From Novosphingobium clariflavum (GTDB lineage: Bacteria; Pseudomonadota; Alphaproteobacteria; Sphingomonadales; Sphingomonadaceae), in assembly GCF_026420865.1 (NCBI RefSeq), contig NZ_JAPCWC010000012.1:1-64000 (forward strand): a stretch of 64,000 nucleotides of DNA, written 5' to 3'. A program made the position numbers and the translations under genes. Shown piece after piece: positions 34,034 through 42,329 of the stretch; position 1 is the first letter of the stretch; each line of letters starts with the position of its first letter. Under the pieces are notes generated by a model, which saw only the letters and a list, made by a program, of their open reading frames with translations, did not search any database and was not told the DNA's origin.

Positions 34034-35296
34034 ATGGCATCCGCATACTGGGAACGTGATGGAAAGGCCGATCCGGCCGAAAATGCACCGATGAGCGCAG
34101 CGGCGACCAGCTTCTGGAAAGCCGGTCACACGCCGACGCTGATCGCCGCCTTTCTGTACTTCGACCTCGCCTTCATGGTCTGGGTCCTGCTGGGGCCGCT
34201 GGCGCCCGAAATTTCCAAGACGCTGGGCCTGACGCCCGCTGAAAAGGGCCTGATGGTGGCCGTGCCGACGCTCGCCGGCGCGCTGCTGCGCGTCGTCAAC
34301 GGCCTGCTGGTGGACCGCATCGGTCCCAAGCGTTCGGGCGCGATCAGCCAGCTCATCGTCATCGCCGGACTGTTCTTCGCCTGGTTCACGGGCGTCAGCA
34401 GCTTTGCCGGTACCCTCGCGCTCGGCGTGATCCTCGGCTTTGCCGGCGCCAGCTTCGCGATCGCCCTGCCGCTCGCCAGCCGCTGGTATCCGGCCGAGCA
34501 CCAGGGCAAGGCGATGGGCCTTGCCGGCATGGGCAATTCGGGCACCGTGCTCGCCTCGCTCTTTGCCCCGATGCTGGCCAAGATGTTCGGCTGGAACGCG
34601 GTGCTGGGCCTTGCCTGCATTCCGCTGAGCGTGGTGTTCGTGGTCTACATGCTGATGGCCAAGGATTCGCCGAACCAGCCCGCCCCGCGCAAGTTGGTCG
34701 ATTATTTCGAACCGCTCAAGCAGGCCGATGCCTGGTGGCTGATGGGCTTCTATTCGGTGACATTCGGTGGTTTTGTCGGTCTTGCCGCCTCGCTGCCGAT
34801 CTACTTCACCGACCAGTTCGGCTTGACCACGATCACCGCCGGCTACTGCACCGCGGCCTGCGTCTTCGCCGGTTCGCTGGTGCGCCCGATGGGCGGCGCC
34901 CTGGCTGACAGGATCGGCGGCGTGAAGGCGCTGATGATGGTCTACACGGTCGCCGCGATCGCGCTTGCCGGGGTGGCGCAGGCCCACTCCCTGCCGGCCG
35001 CGCTCGGCATGTTCGTGCTCGCCATGCTGGCGCTGGGCACCGGCAACGGCTCGGTCTTCCAGCTCGTGCCGCAGCGTTTCCAGGCCGAGATCGGGGTGAT
35101 GACCGGCCTGGTCGGCATGGCAGGCGGCATCGGCGGGTTCTACCTCGCCAGCTCGCTGGGCCTGGCCAAGCAACTGACCGGCAGCTTCGCCCCCGGGTTC
35201 CTGATCTTCGCAGGGCTTGCCGTGGTGGCGCTCGCTGCGGTGGCGCTGGTCAAGAGCCGCTGGCGCGCGACCTGGAAGACCGTCGCCCGCATATAA
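34034..35296 (+). CDS. nitrate/nitrite MFS transporter (NarK/NasA type)
   Basis: A 420-aa permease of the nitrate-nitrite porter family. TPTLIAAFLYFDLAFMVWVLLG starts helix 1; GLMVAVPTLAGALLRVVNGLLVDRIGPKR and GFAGASFAIALPLASRWYP with AGMGNSGT are the NNP signatures, including the Arg of LLRVV that contacts nitrate. The ATG at 34034 is preceded by GGGGGA and follows the leader terminator. It imports nitrate for the reductases encoded downstream. Confidence 0.93.
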   Translation: MASAYWERDGKADPAENAPMSAAATSFWKAGHTPTLIAAFLYFDLAFMVWVLLGPLAPEISKTLGLTPAEKGLMVAVPTLAGALLRVVNGLLVDRIGPKRSGAISQLIVIAGLFFAWFTGVSSFAGTLALGVILGFAGASFAIALPLASRWYPAEHQGKAMGLAGMGNSGTVLASLFAPMLAKMFGWNAVLGLACIPLSVVFVVYMLMAKDSPNQPAPRKLVDYFEPLKQADAWWLMGFYSVTFGGFVGLAASLPIYFTDQFGLTTITAGYCTAACVFAGSLVRPMGGALADRIGGVKALMMVYTVAAIALAGVAQAHSLPAALGMFVLAMLALGTGNGSVFQLVPQRFQAEIGVMTGLVGMAGGIGGFYLASSLGLAKQLTGSFAPGFLIFAGLAVVALAAVALVKSRWRATWKTVARI

Positions 35297-35308
35297 TGGG
35301 AGAGCAGC

Positions 35309-35340
35309 GCGGCGTTCCGGCCTGACGGCCGGGGCGCCGC
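35309..35340 (+). terminator. intercistronic hairpin between transporter and porin genes
   Basis: GCGGCG then CCGGCC pair with GGCCGG then CGCCGC around a short loop, 13 bp after the transporter stop. No T-run follows, so it may stabilise the upstream message or attenuate porin expression. Confidence 0.5.
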
Positions 35341-35369
35341 CATCCTTTGCCCCCCAGGAGATCATTCGA

Positions 35370-36404
35370 ATGCGATACTTGCTTGGAACGGTGGCCGCGC
35401 TGGCCGCCGCCGGGTCCGCTCATGCCGAAGAAGTGGACCTCAAACCCATTGTCGAAGCGCGGGCGCGCTACGAACATGTCGATCAGGACGACATCGACAA
35501 GGCCGCCGATGCCCTGACCTTGCGCCTGCGCGCCGGTGCTACCGCCACAACCGGCGCTTTCAGCGCCACCGTCGTCGGCCAGGGCACGCTGGCCGCGGTG
35601 GATCGCTACTATGACGGCCTGAACGGAGTGGCCGACCGGCCGCTGGTGGCCGATCCCCAGGACATCGCGCTCTACATCGCGCAGCTTCAGTACAAGACGA
35701 AGGGCGTGACGCTGACGGCAGGCCGCCAGAAGATCATGCTCGACGATGAGCGGTTCGTCGGCAATGCCGGTTTCCGCGACAATGCGCAGACCTTCGATGC
35801 CGTGCGCGCCGAACTGACCCCGCTCAAGGGACTGAAGCTCGACGTTTCCTATGCCTGGAGCGCCCGCACCATCTGGGGCATCGACGGCCACGGCGCCCGC
35901 CAGCAGGCGGTGAGCGGCGACAATGTCTTTGCCAACGTTTCCTACGTGACGCCGGTGGGTACTCTTTCGGGCTTTGCCTATCTGGTCGACCAGGACGAGG
36001 CGGCGGTGCAGGGCTACCGCCTTTCGAGCCAGACTTACGGTACCCGTCTGGCCGGCAGCCATGCCTTCGGCAAGGCGGCCAAGCTCTCGTGGCAGGCGAG
36101 CTATGCGCGCCAGTACGACTGGCACCACAATCCCAACGACTATCACGCCGACTACTGGCTGGCCGACGCCCTGCTCGACGTGAAGGGCTGGAAGCTCAAT
36201 GGCGGCTATGAAGTGCTCGGCGCCAGCAGCGGCGCGGCGCTGACCAGTTTCCAGGTCCCGCTCGGCACCAATTTCAAGTTCCAGGGCTGGGCCGACAAGT
36301 TCCTGACCACGCCGGCCAATGGCGTGCGGGACCTCTATTTCGGCGGCGGCTACGGGATGAAGCAGCTCGGTCCGCTGTCCGCGGTCGCGCTGCAGGGCAC
36401 CTGA
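35370..36404 (+). CDS. nitrate-locus outer-membrane porin (alginate-export-like), truncated by an in-frame stop
   Basis: An outer-membrane beta-barrel protein of the alginate_exp/porin group often found in sphingomonad nitrate loci. The signal peptide MRYLLGTVAALAAAGSAHA is followed by alternating barrel strands (VGQGTLAAVDRYYDGLNG, LTAGRQKIMLDDERFVGN). GGAG 9 nt before the ATG supports the start. The frame stops at TGA 36402-36404 after ALQGT, but the next 56 codons in the same frame continue the family sequence to a normal barrel end. The protein made would lack its last strands, which are needed for outer-membrane insertion, so the gene is probably inactive unless the stop is a sequence error. 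Confidence 0.82.
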   Translation: MRYLLGTVAALAAAGSAHAEEVDLKPIVEARARYEHVDQDDIDKAADALTLRLRAGATATTGAFSATVVGQGTLAAVDRYYDGLNGVADRPLVADPQDIALYIAQLQYKTKGVTLTAGRQKIMLDDERFVGNAGFRDNAQTFDAVRAELTPLKGLKLDVSYAWSARTIWGIDGHGARQQAVSGDNVFANVSYVTPVGTLSGFAYLVDQDEAAVQGYRLSSQTYGTRLAGSHAFGKAAKLSWQASYARQYDWHHNPNDYHADYWLADALLDVKGWKLNGGYEVLGASSGAALTSFQVPLGTNFKFQGWADKFLTTPANGVRDLYFGGGYGMKQLGPLSAVALQGT

Positions 36405-36575
36405 CACCGGTTCGACAGCGATCGGCTGGACCAGCACTATGGCAACGAGCTTGATCTTATCGCGAGTGCGAAGGTCAAAAAGACGGCCATTGCGCTGCGT
36501 TATGCCCATTATGACGCCCGCCAGATGGCCGTGGACACCGATAAGTACTGGATTCAGCTGGACTGGGCGATCTGA
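36405..36575 (+). pseudogene. severed C-terminal part of the porin
   Basis: Fifty-six codons in frame with the porin gene: HRFDSDRLDQHYGNELDLIA, then ALRYAHYDARQMA and the terminal YWIQLDWAI before TGA at 36573-36575. This is the expected last pair of barrel strands. TGG to TGA at 36402 would be a one-base explanation of the break. Confidence 0.8.
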
Positions 36576-36588
36576 TCGCCGCGTGTGA

Positions 36589-36622
36589 CGGAATCGCTTG
36601 AGCCTTCGGGCGATTCCGTTTA
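36589..36622 (+). terminator. intrinsic terminator after the porin gene
   Basis: CGGAATCGC (36589-36597) pairs with GCGATTCCG (36610-36618), followed by TTTATT. It ends the transporter-porin unit 14 bp after the barrel stop and separates it from the nirB leader. Confidence 0.85.
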
Positions 36623-36766
36623 TTGTGCATTGCAAAGGACGACGTTGTCCTTCCTACATCACCGAAGCGACCCACCGGCGGGTCGCGGAGGCCCATACGA
36701 TGGCAAGGCCGCCATCCAGACTTTCGGTTTAGAACCGAGGGTCCGGATGGCGGCCTTTTTCTTTTT
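36623..36766 (+). promoter_or_regulatory. ANTAR-type antitermination leader of nirB
   Basis: P1 has a perfect 7-bp stem GCGACCC/GGGTCGC (36667-36673/36680-36686) with hexaloop ACCGGC. P2 has a perfect 6-bp stem GATGGC/GCCATC (36699-36704/36711-36716) with hexaloop AAGGCC. Both loops have A1 and G4. The linker is 12 nt. The P2 loop and 3' arm overlap the terminator 5' arm at 36707-36717, so the two structures exclude each other. A promoter may lie at TTGCAA (36630-36635) with CTACAT 18 bp further on; that part is weak. The 13-mer at 36623-36635 is shared with the other leader. Confidence 0.87.
36707..36766 (+). terminator. nirB leader intrinsic terminator (NasT-controlled)
   Basis: An 11-bp perfect stem GGCCGCCATCC (36707-36717)/GGATGGCGGCC (36745-36755) with an inner TCGGTT/AACCGA stem, followed by a pyrimidine tract TTTTTCTTTTT (36756-36766). 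It lies 27 bp before nirB. Confidence 0.92.
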
Positions 36767-36793
36767 CTCCCTCGAATTTCAGGAGATGCGGGG

Positions 36794-39340
36794 ATGGAAT
36801 TTCAGGACGGGATCGACGCTTCGGCGGATTACGAGGACAGGCTGATCGTGCCTTCGACCGATGTGAGTGAGCACCTCGTTGTTGTCGGTAACGGCATGGC
36901 GGGCTGCCGCGCGGTGGAGGAACTGCTGGCGCGTGACGCCGGGCGCTACCGGGTCACCATCTTCGGCGCCGAACCGCACGTGAACTACAACCGCATCATG
37001 CTCTCGCCGGTGCTGGCGGGCGAGAAGACCTTCGACGAGATCGTCATCAACAGCCGCGAATGGTACGACGAGAACGACATCGACCTCATCACCGCTGATC
37101 CCGTCACCGCGATCGACCGGGCGGCCAAGACCGTCACTTCGAAGTCGGGCCGCAAGGTCCACTACGACCGGTTGTTGATCGCCACCGGTTCCGATCCCTT
37201 CATCATCCCCGTCCCCGGCAAGGACTTGCCTGGCGTCATCTCGTTCCGCGACATGAAGGATGTGGACACCATGCTGGCCGCAGCCGAGGCAGGCAAGGCC
37301 GATGGCGCCAGCGAGGCGGCGGCCAGCGCGGTGGTGATCGGCGGCGGCCTGCTCGGCCTCGAAGCGGCGCACGGCCTCACCTTGCGCGGCATGAAGGTCA
37401 CCGTCATCCACCTGATGCCCACGCTCATGGAACGCCAGCTCGACGAGGCGGCGGGCTACCTGCTCAAGACCGCGCTGGAAGGGCGCGGCCAGACGATCCT
37501 CACCGGCGCCGATACCGCCGAGATCTATGGGCAGGACAAGGTCGAGGGCGTGCGCCTCAAGGACGGGCGCGAGATCCCCGCCAGACTGGTGGTCATGGCG
37601 GTCGGCATCCGCCCCTCGGTCGCGCTCGCCCGCGAGGCGGGACTTGAGGTGGGCCGCGGCATCAAGGTCGACGATCACATGGTGACGAGCGACCCTGCCG
37701 TGCTCGCCGTCGGTGAATGCGTCGAGCATGACGGCAATGTCTACGGCCTTGTCGCGCCGCTCTGGGACATGTGCCGCAGCCTCGCCGATGGCCTGACCGA
37801 CCGCCACACCGGCTACAAGGGCTCGGTCACCTCGACCAAGCTCAAGGTCGCCGGGCTCGACGTGTTCTCCGCCGGTGACTTTTCGGGCGGCGAGGGCTGC
37901 GAGGACATCGTCCTGCGCGACGCCGCGCGCGGGGTCTACAAGCGTGTGGTCGTCAAGGAGGACAAGGTCGTCGGCGCCGTGCTCTACGGCGACACCGCCG
38001 ATGGCGGCTGGTACTTTGACCTCCTCAAGAAGGGCGAGGACGTTTCGGAAATCCGCGACCTCCTGATCTTCGGCCAGGCCTTTGCCGCCGGAGGAGCCGG
38101 GCTGGACCCTAAGGCCGCCGTTGCGGCGCTCCCCGCAGATGCGGAAATCTGCGGCTGCAACGGCGTCTCCAAGGGACAGGTCGTGGCCTCGATCGAGGGC
38201 GGCGCCTGCAACCTCGATGCCGTGCGCGCCACCTGCAAGGCCTCGGCCAGCTGCGGTTCGTGCACCGGCCTCGTCGAGACGCTGCTGGCACTGACGCTGG
38301 GAGAAGAGGTGCAGAACGGCCCCAAGACCCTGTGCAAGTGCACCAGCTTCACCCACGACGACGTGCGCCGCGAGATCGTCGCGCAGGGCATGAAGTCGAT
38401 CCCCGAAGTCATGCAGCAGCTCCACTGGTCGACGCCCGACGGCTGCTCCTCCTGCCGCCCTGCGCTCAACTACTACCTGCTCTGCGCGCTCCCCGGCGAA
38501 TACGTCGACGATCAGGCCAGCCGCTTCGTCAACGAGCGCATGCACGCCAATATCCAGAAGGACGGCACCTATTCGGTGGTCCCGCGCATGTGGGGCGGCC
38601 TTACCAATCCGAAGGAACTGCGCGCGATCGCCGACGTGGTCGAGAAGTTCAACGCGCCGATGGTCAAGGTCACCGGCGGCCAGCGGCTCGACATCTTCGG
38701 GATCAGGAAGGAGGACCTGCCTGCGGTTTGGGCCGATCTCAACGCGGCGGGCATGGTCTCGGGCCACGCCTACGGCAAGAGCTTGCGCACCGTGAAGACT
38801 TGCGTGGGGTCCGAATGGTGCCGCTTCGGCACGCAGGATTCGACCGGCCTCGGCGTCCAGATCGAGCGGATGACCTGGGGCTCGTGGATGCCGCACAAGT
38901 TCAAGATCGCCGTTTCGGGCTGCCCGCGCAACTGCGCCGAAGCCACGATCAAGGATTTCGGCGTGGTCTGCGTGGATTCGGGCTACGAACTCCATGTCGG
39001 CGGCAACGGCGGCATCCATGTCCGCGCCACCGACCTCCTCTGCAAGGTCGCGACCGAGCAGGAGGCGATGGAGGTCTGCGCCGCCTTCATCCAGCTCTAC
39101 CGCGAGGAAGCGCGCTATCTCGAACGCACCGCGCCGTGGATCGAGCGCGTCGGCCTCGATTACGTCAAGGGCAAGCTGCTCGAAAGCCATGGCGCCCCGG
39201 CCGATGCCATCGCGACCTATGCCGCACGCTTCCACTTCTCGCAGAGCTTCTCCCAGGAAGACCCCTGGGCCGAGCGCGCGAGCGGCGAGCGCGCCGACCT
39301 GCACCAGCACCTCGAACCTATCGCAATCGCGGCGGAGTGA
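36794..39340 (+). CDS. nirB: assimilatory nitrite reductase, large subunit
   Basis: An 848-aa NAD(P)H nitrite reductase. The N-terminal flavoprotein part has VVVGNGMAGCRAVEELL, YNRIMLSPVLAGEK and VVIGGGLLGLEAAHGL. A BFD-like [2Fe-2S] domain follows (CGCNGVSKGQV, CGSCTGLV, CKCTSFTHDDVR, CSSCRPAL). The C-terminal sirohaem/[4Fe-4S] domain has GQRLDIFGI and the cluster ligands in KTCVGSEWCRFG and SGCPRNCAEA. AGGAG 8 nt before the ATG at 36794 fixes the start; the frame is open further upstream, but that stretch is the leader RNA. It reduces nitrite to ammonium in the cytoplasm and starts the enzyme operon. Confidence 0.97.
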   Translation: MEFQDGIDASADYEDRLIVPSTDVSEHLVVVGNGMAGCRAVEELLARDAGRYRVTIFGAEPHVNYNRIMLSPVLAGEKTFDEIVINSREWYDENDIDLITADPVTAIDRAAKTVTSKSGRKVHYDRLLIATGSDPFIIPVPGKDLPGVISFRDMKDVDTMLAAAEAGKADGASEAAASAVVIGGGLLGLEAAHGLTLRGMKVTVIHLMPTLMERQLDEAAGYLLKTALEGRGQTILTGADTAEIYGQDKVEGVRLKDGREIPARLVVMAVGIRPSVALAREAGLEVGRGIKVDDHMVTSDPAVLAVGECVEHDGNVYGLVAPLWDMCRSLADGLTDRHTGYKGSVTSTKLKVAGLDVFSAGDFSGGEGCEDIVLRDAARGVYKRVVVKEDKVVGAVLYGDTADGGWYFDLLKKGEDVSEIRDLLIFGQAFAAGGAGLDPKAAVAALPADAEICGCNGVSKGQVVASIEGGACNLDAVRATCKASASCGSCTGLVETLLALTLGEEVQNGPKTLCKCTSFTHDDVRREIVAQGMKSIPEVMQQLHWSTPDGCSSCRPALNYYLLCALPGEYVDDQASRFVNERMHANIQKDGTYSVVPRMWGGLTNPKELRAIADVVEKFNAPMVKVTGGQRLDIFGIRKEDLPAVWADLNAAGMVSGHAYGKSLRTVKTCVGSEWCRFGTQDSTGLGVQIERMTWGSWMPHKFKIAVSGCPRNCAEATIKDFGVVCVDSGYELHVGGNGGIHVRATDLLCKVATEQEAMEVCAAFIQLYREEARYLERTAPWIERVGLDYVKGKLLESHGAPADAIATYAARFHFSQSFSQEDPWAERASGERADLHQHLEPIAIAAE

Positions 39341-39345
39341 CTGAC

Positions 39346-39681
39346 ATGACCCAGTGGATCGAAATCGGCATCCTCACCGACATCCCGCTTCGCGGTGCCC
39401 GCACCGTCCAGATCGAGGGGCAGAAGGAAATCGCGGTGTTCCGCACCGGCGACGGAGAGGTATTCGCGCTCGTCAACGAATGCCCGCACAAGAAGGGGCC
39501 GCTCAGCCAGGGCATCGTCCATGGCCACTCGGTCGCCTGCCCGCTGCACAACTGGAACATCGCGCTGCGCACCGGCGAAGCACAGGGAGAGGACAAGGGC
39601 TGCACCCCCACCATCGCGGTGAAGCTCGAGGGTGACCGCGTGCTGCTTGCCCTTCCCGAACGGGTGGAGGAGGCCGCCTGA
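39346..39681 (+). CDS. nirD: assimilatory nitrite reductase, small subunit (Rieske)
   Basis: A 111-aa Rieske-type protein starting MTQWIEIGILTDIP. Both metal motifs are intact, CPH in NECPHKKGPL and CPLH in ACPLHNWN, so it should hold a [2Fe-2S] cluster, which not all NirD proteins do. It starts 5 bp after nirB and its TGA shares a base with the nasA ATG, so the three are coupled. Confidence 0.94.
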   Translation: MTQWIEIGILTDIPLRGARTVQIEGQKEIAVFRTGDGEVFALVNECPHKKGPLSQGIVHGHSVACPLHNWNIALRTGEAQGEDKGCTPTIAVKLEGDRVLLALPERVEEAA

Positions 39682-42329
39682 TGCGCGCTGCGATCCGCAC
39701 GACTTGCGCCTACTGCGGCGTCGGCTGCGGCATCGCGGCGACGCCCAATCCGGACGGGGCCGGCGAACGCACGGTCGCGATCAGGGGCGATGAGGCGCAC
39801 CCCGCAAACCAGGGCCGCCTCTGCTCGAAGGGCACGCACCTGGGGGAGACCGTCGCCCTCACCGGCCGTCTCCTCACCCCGATGATCGGCGACAGGCGCG
39901 CCTCGTGGGACAAGGCGCTCGACCTCGTCGCCAGGCGCTTTGCCGACACCATAGCGCGCCACGGGCCCGACAGCGTCGCCTTCTACGTCTCGGGCCAGCT
40001 CCTCACCGAGGACTACTACGTCGCCAACAAGCTGATGAAGGGCTTCATCGGCTCGGCCAACATCGACACCAATTCGCGCCTCTGCATGTCGAGCGCGGTC
40101 GCCGGTCACATGCGCGCCTTCGGTGAGGACGTGGTGCCGGCGAGTTACGAGGACCTCGAACTGGCCGACCTCGTGGTGCTGGTGGGCTCCAACACCGCCT
40201 GGTGCCACCCGATTGTCTACCAGCGCATCCAGGCCGCCCGCGCCGCGCGCGGCGCGAAGCTGGTCGTCATCGACCCGCGCCGCACCGAGACTTGCGAGGG
40301 CGCGGACCTTCACCTCGCCTTGCGCCCGGGCAGCGACGTGGCGCTGATGAAGGGCCTGCTCGCATGGCTCGCGGCCGAGAACGCGCTCGACCGCGAATAC
40401 CTTGCCCGCCATGTCGAAGTGCCCGAGGGCTTCTGGGAAGAGCTCGAGGCGACAGCCGACCTGTGGACCACCGCGAAGACCTGCGACCTCGATCCGCAGG
40501 CGCTGCTGCGCTTTTTCGAACTGTTTCGCGACAATCCGCGCACCGTCACGGTGTTCAGCCAGGGCATCAACCAGTCGATCCGCGGCACCGATCAGGTCAA
40601 CGCGATCCTCAATGTTCACCTTGCCACCGGCCGGATCGGCAAGCCCGGCGCGGCGCCCTTCTCGATCACCGGCCAGCCCAACGCCATGGGCGGGCGCGAG
40701 GTCGGCGGGCTCGCCTCGACGCTGGCCTCGCACATGGATTTCGCGCCCGAGAACGTGGCGCGCGTCGGCCGTTTCTGGGCCGCGCCGCAGATGGCCACCA
40801 AGCCCGGCCTCAAGGCGGTCGACCTGTTCCGCGCCATGGGCGAGGGCCGCATCAAGGCGGTCTGGATCATGGCGACGAACCCCGCCGTCTCGCTCCCCGA
40901 TGCAGGGCGCGTGCGCGAGGCGCTGGCCAAGTGCCCCTTCGTAGTGGTCTCCGACGTGATTGCCGAGACCGACACCGGCGCCCATGCCCATGTCCGCCTG
41001 CCCGCCGCCGCCTGGGGCGAGAAGGACGGCACCGTCACCAATTCCGAGCGTGTGGTGAGCCGCCAGCGCCGCTTCATGGTGCTTCCGGGCGAGGCCATGC
41101 CGGACTGGTGGATCATCAAGGAAGTGGGGCGCCGCATGGGCTGGAAGGGCGAGTTTGCCTATGACCACCCGGCCGACATCTGGCGCGAACACGCGCGCCT
41201 CACCGCCTATCAGAACGACGGCCCCGCCAACGGTGGCCGCGTCCTGAACCTCGCCGGAAAGGCCGCGATAGGCAACCAGGCCTACGAGGACATGGAGCCG
41301 TTCCGCTGGGGCAACTGCCCCGATGACCGCGGGCCTTTCGCCGACGGGCAGTTCTCCACCCCCTCGGGCAAGGCGCGCATGGTCCCGGTCGTTCAGATGG
41401 CGCTGCAGGATCCGCTGCGCGACTGGCCGCTCACGCTCAACACCGGGCGCTACCGCGACCAATGGCACACGATGACGCGCACCGGCCTTGCCCCCAAGCT
41501 GGCCCGCCACCGCGAGGAACCGCTGGTCGAGGTCAACCCCGGTGACGCCGAAGTCATGGGGCTCGGGAGCGGCGATCTCGCGCGGGTTTCCACGCCGCAG
41601 GGGGAAAGCCTGTTCCGCGTGGCGCTGTCGGACGGCCAGCGTCCGGGCGAGATCTTCACCCCGATCCACTGGACCGACCAGACCTCGACCGGCGGGCGTA
41701 CCGGCCTCTTGCCGCGCCCGCTGGTCGATCCGCACTCGGGCCAGCCGGGTTTCAAGTCGACGCCCGCGCGGCTCGCCAGGGTCGAGACCCAGTGGAAGGG
41801 TTTCCTCATCCTGCGCGGCGAGCAGCCCGTGAAGGTGCCCTGCCTATGGGCGACGAAAGTCGCGGTGCCCGGCGGTGCGCTCTACGAGATCGCGGGCAAC
41901 GGCGATCCTGCCCGGATCGAGGCCTGCCTGCCCAAGGGTGAACGCATCGAGGCGATCGACCAGACCCGCGGCAGCCGCCGCGTCGCCGTCATCGTCGAGG
42001 GCCGTCTTGCGGGTGTGCTGTTCCTGACCCGCACCGGCCTGCTGCCCTCGCGGGACTGGCTGATCGGCCAACTGGCGGCCGAGGGCGTGGGGGCTGCCGT
42101 GCTCGCCGCGCGCGGACCCGGTAGCCAGCCGGACAAGGGGGCGACGATCTGCGTCTGCTTCGACATCGGGCTCAACCAGATCGTTGCCGCCATCCGCGAG
42201 CAGGCGCTGGTCGACGTGCCTGCCATCGGCAAGGCGCTGGGTGCGGGAACCAATTGCGGCTCCTGCCGCCCCGCGCTTGCCAAGATCCTGGTCCAGACCA
42301 ACGAGGAGGTTCTCGATGCAGCCGAATGA
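39681..42329 (+). CDS. nasA: assimilatory nitrate reductase, catalytic subunit
   Basis: An 882-aa Mo-bisMGD enzyme reducing nitrate to nitrite in the cytoplasm. The N-terminal [4Fe-4S] site is CAYCGVGCGI with CSKGTHLG; INTNSRLCMSSAV-type sequence (IDTNSRLCMSSAVAG) marks the molybdopterin site with the Mo-ligand Cys; GQPNAMGGREVGGL and TGRYRDQWHTMTRTG follow. A C-terminal BFD-like [2Fe-2S] domain (ICVCFDIGLNQI, TNCGSCRPAL) is fused, as in Klebsiella NasA, which may accept electrons directly. No signal peptide. The last 14 nt overlap cobA. Confidence 0.96.
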   Translation: MRAAIRTTCAYCGVGCGIAATPNPDGAGERTVAIRGDEAHPANQGRLCSKGTHLGETVALTGRLLTPMIGDRRASWDKALDLVARRFADTIARHGPDSVAFYVSGQLLTEDYYVANKLMKGFIGSANIDTNSRLCMSSAVAGHMRAFGEDVVPASYEDLELADLVVLVGSNTAWCHPIVYQRIQAARAARGAKLVVIDPRRTETCEGADLHLALRPGSDVALMKGLLAWLAAENALDREYLARHVEVPEGFWEELEATADLWTTAKTCDLDPQALLRFFELFRDNPRTVTVFSQGINQSIRGTDQVNAILNVHLATGRIGKPGAAPFSITGQPNAMGGREVGGLASTLASHMDFAPENVARVGRFWAAPQMATKPGLKAVDLFRAMGEGRIKAVWIMATNPAVSLPDAGRVREALAKCPFVVVSDVIAETDTGAHAHVRLPAAAWGEKDGTVTNSERVVSRQRRFMVLPGEAMPDWWIIKEVGRRMGWKGEFAYDHPADIWREHARLTAYQNDGPANGGRVLNLAGKAAIGNQAYEDMEPFRWGNCPDDRGPFADGQFSTPSGKARMVPVVQMALQDPLRDWPLTLNTGRYRDQWHTMTRTGLAPKLARHREEPLVEVNPGDAEVMGLGSGDLARVSTPQGESLFRVALSDGQRPGEIFTPIHWTDQTSTGGRTGLLPRPLVDPHSGQPGFKSTPARLARVETQWKGFLILRGEQPVKVPCLWATKVAVPGGALYEIAGNGDPARIEACLPKGERIEAIDQTRGSRRVAVIVEGRLAGVLFLTRTGLLPSRDWLIGQLAAEGVGAAVLAARGPGSQPDKGATICVCFDIGLNQIVAAIREQALVDVPAIGKALGAGTNCGSCRPALAKILVQTNEEVLDAAE

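Noticed and set aside
36635..36652. Hairpin AAGGAC-GACGTT-GTCCTT as an ANTAR P1 stem
   Set aside because: The loop has G, not A, at position 1, while the following two stems obey the rule and overlap the terminator correctly.
36779..39310. An 843-codon open frame opposite nirB
   Set aside because: Antisense shadow caused by GC-rich third positions; no recognisable domain, and nirB is unambiguous.
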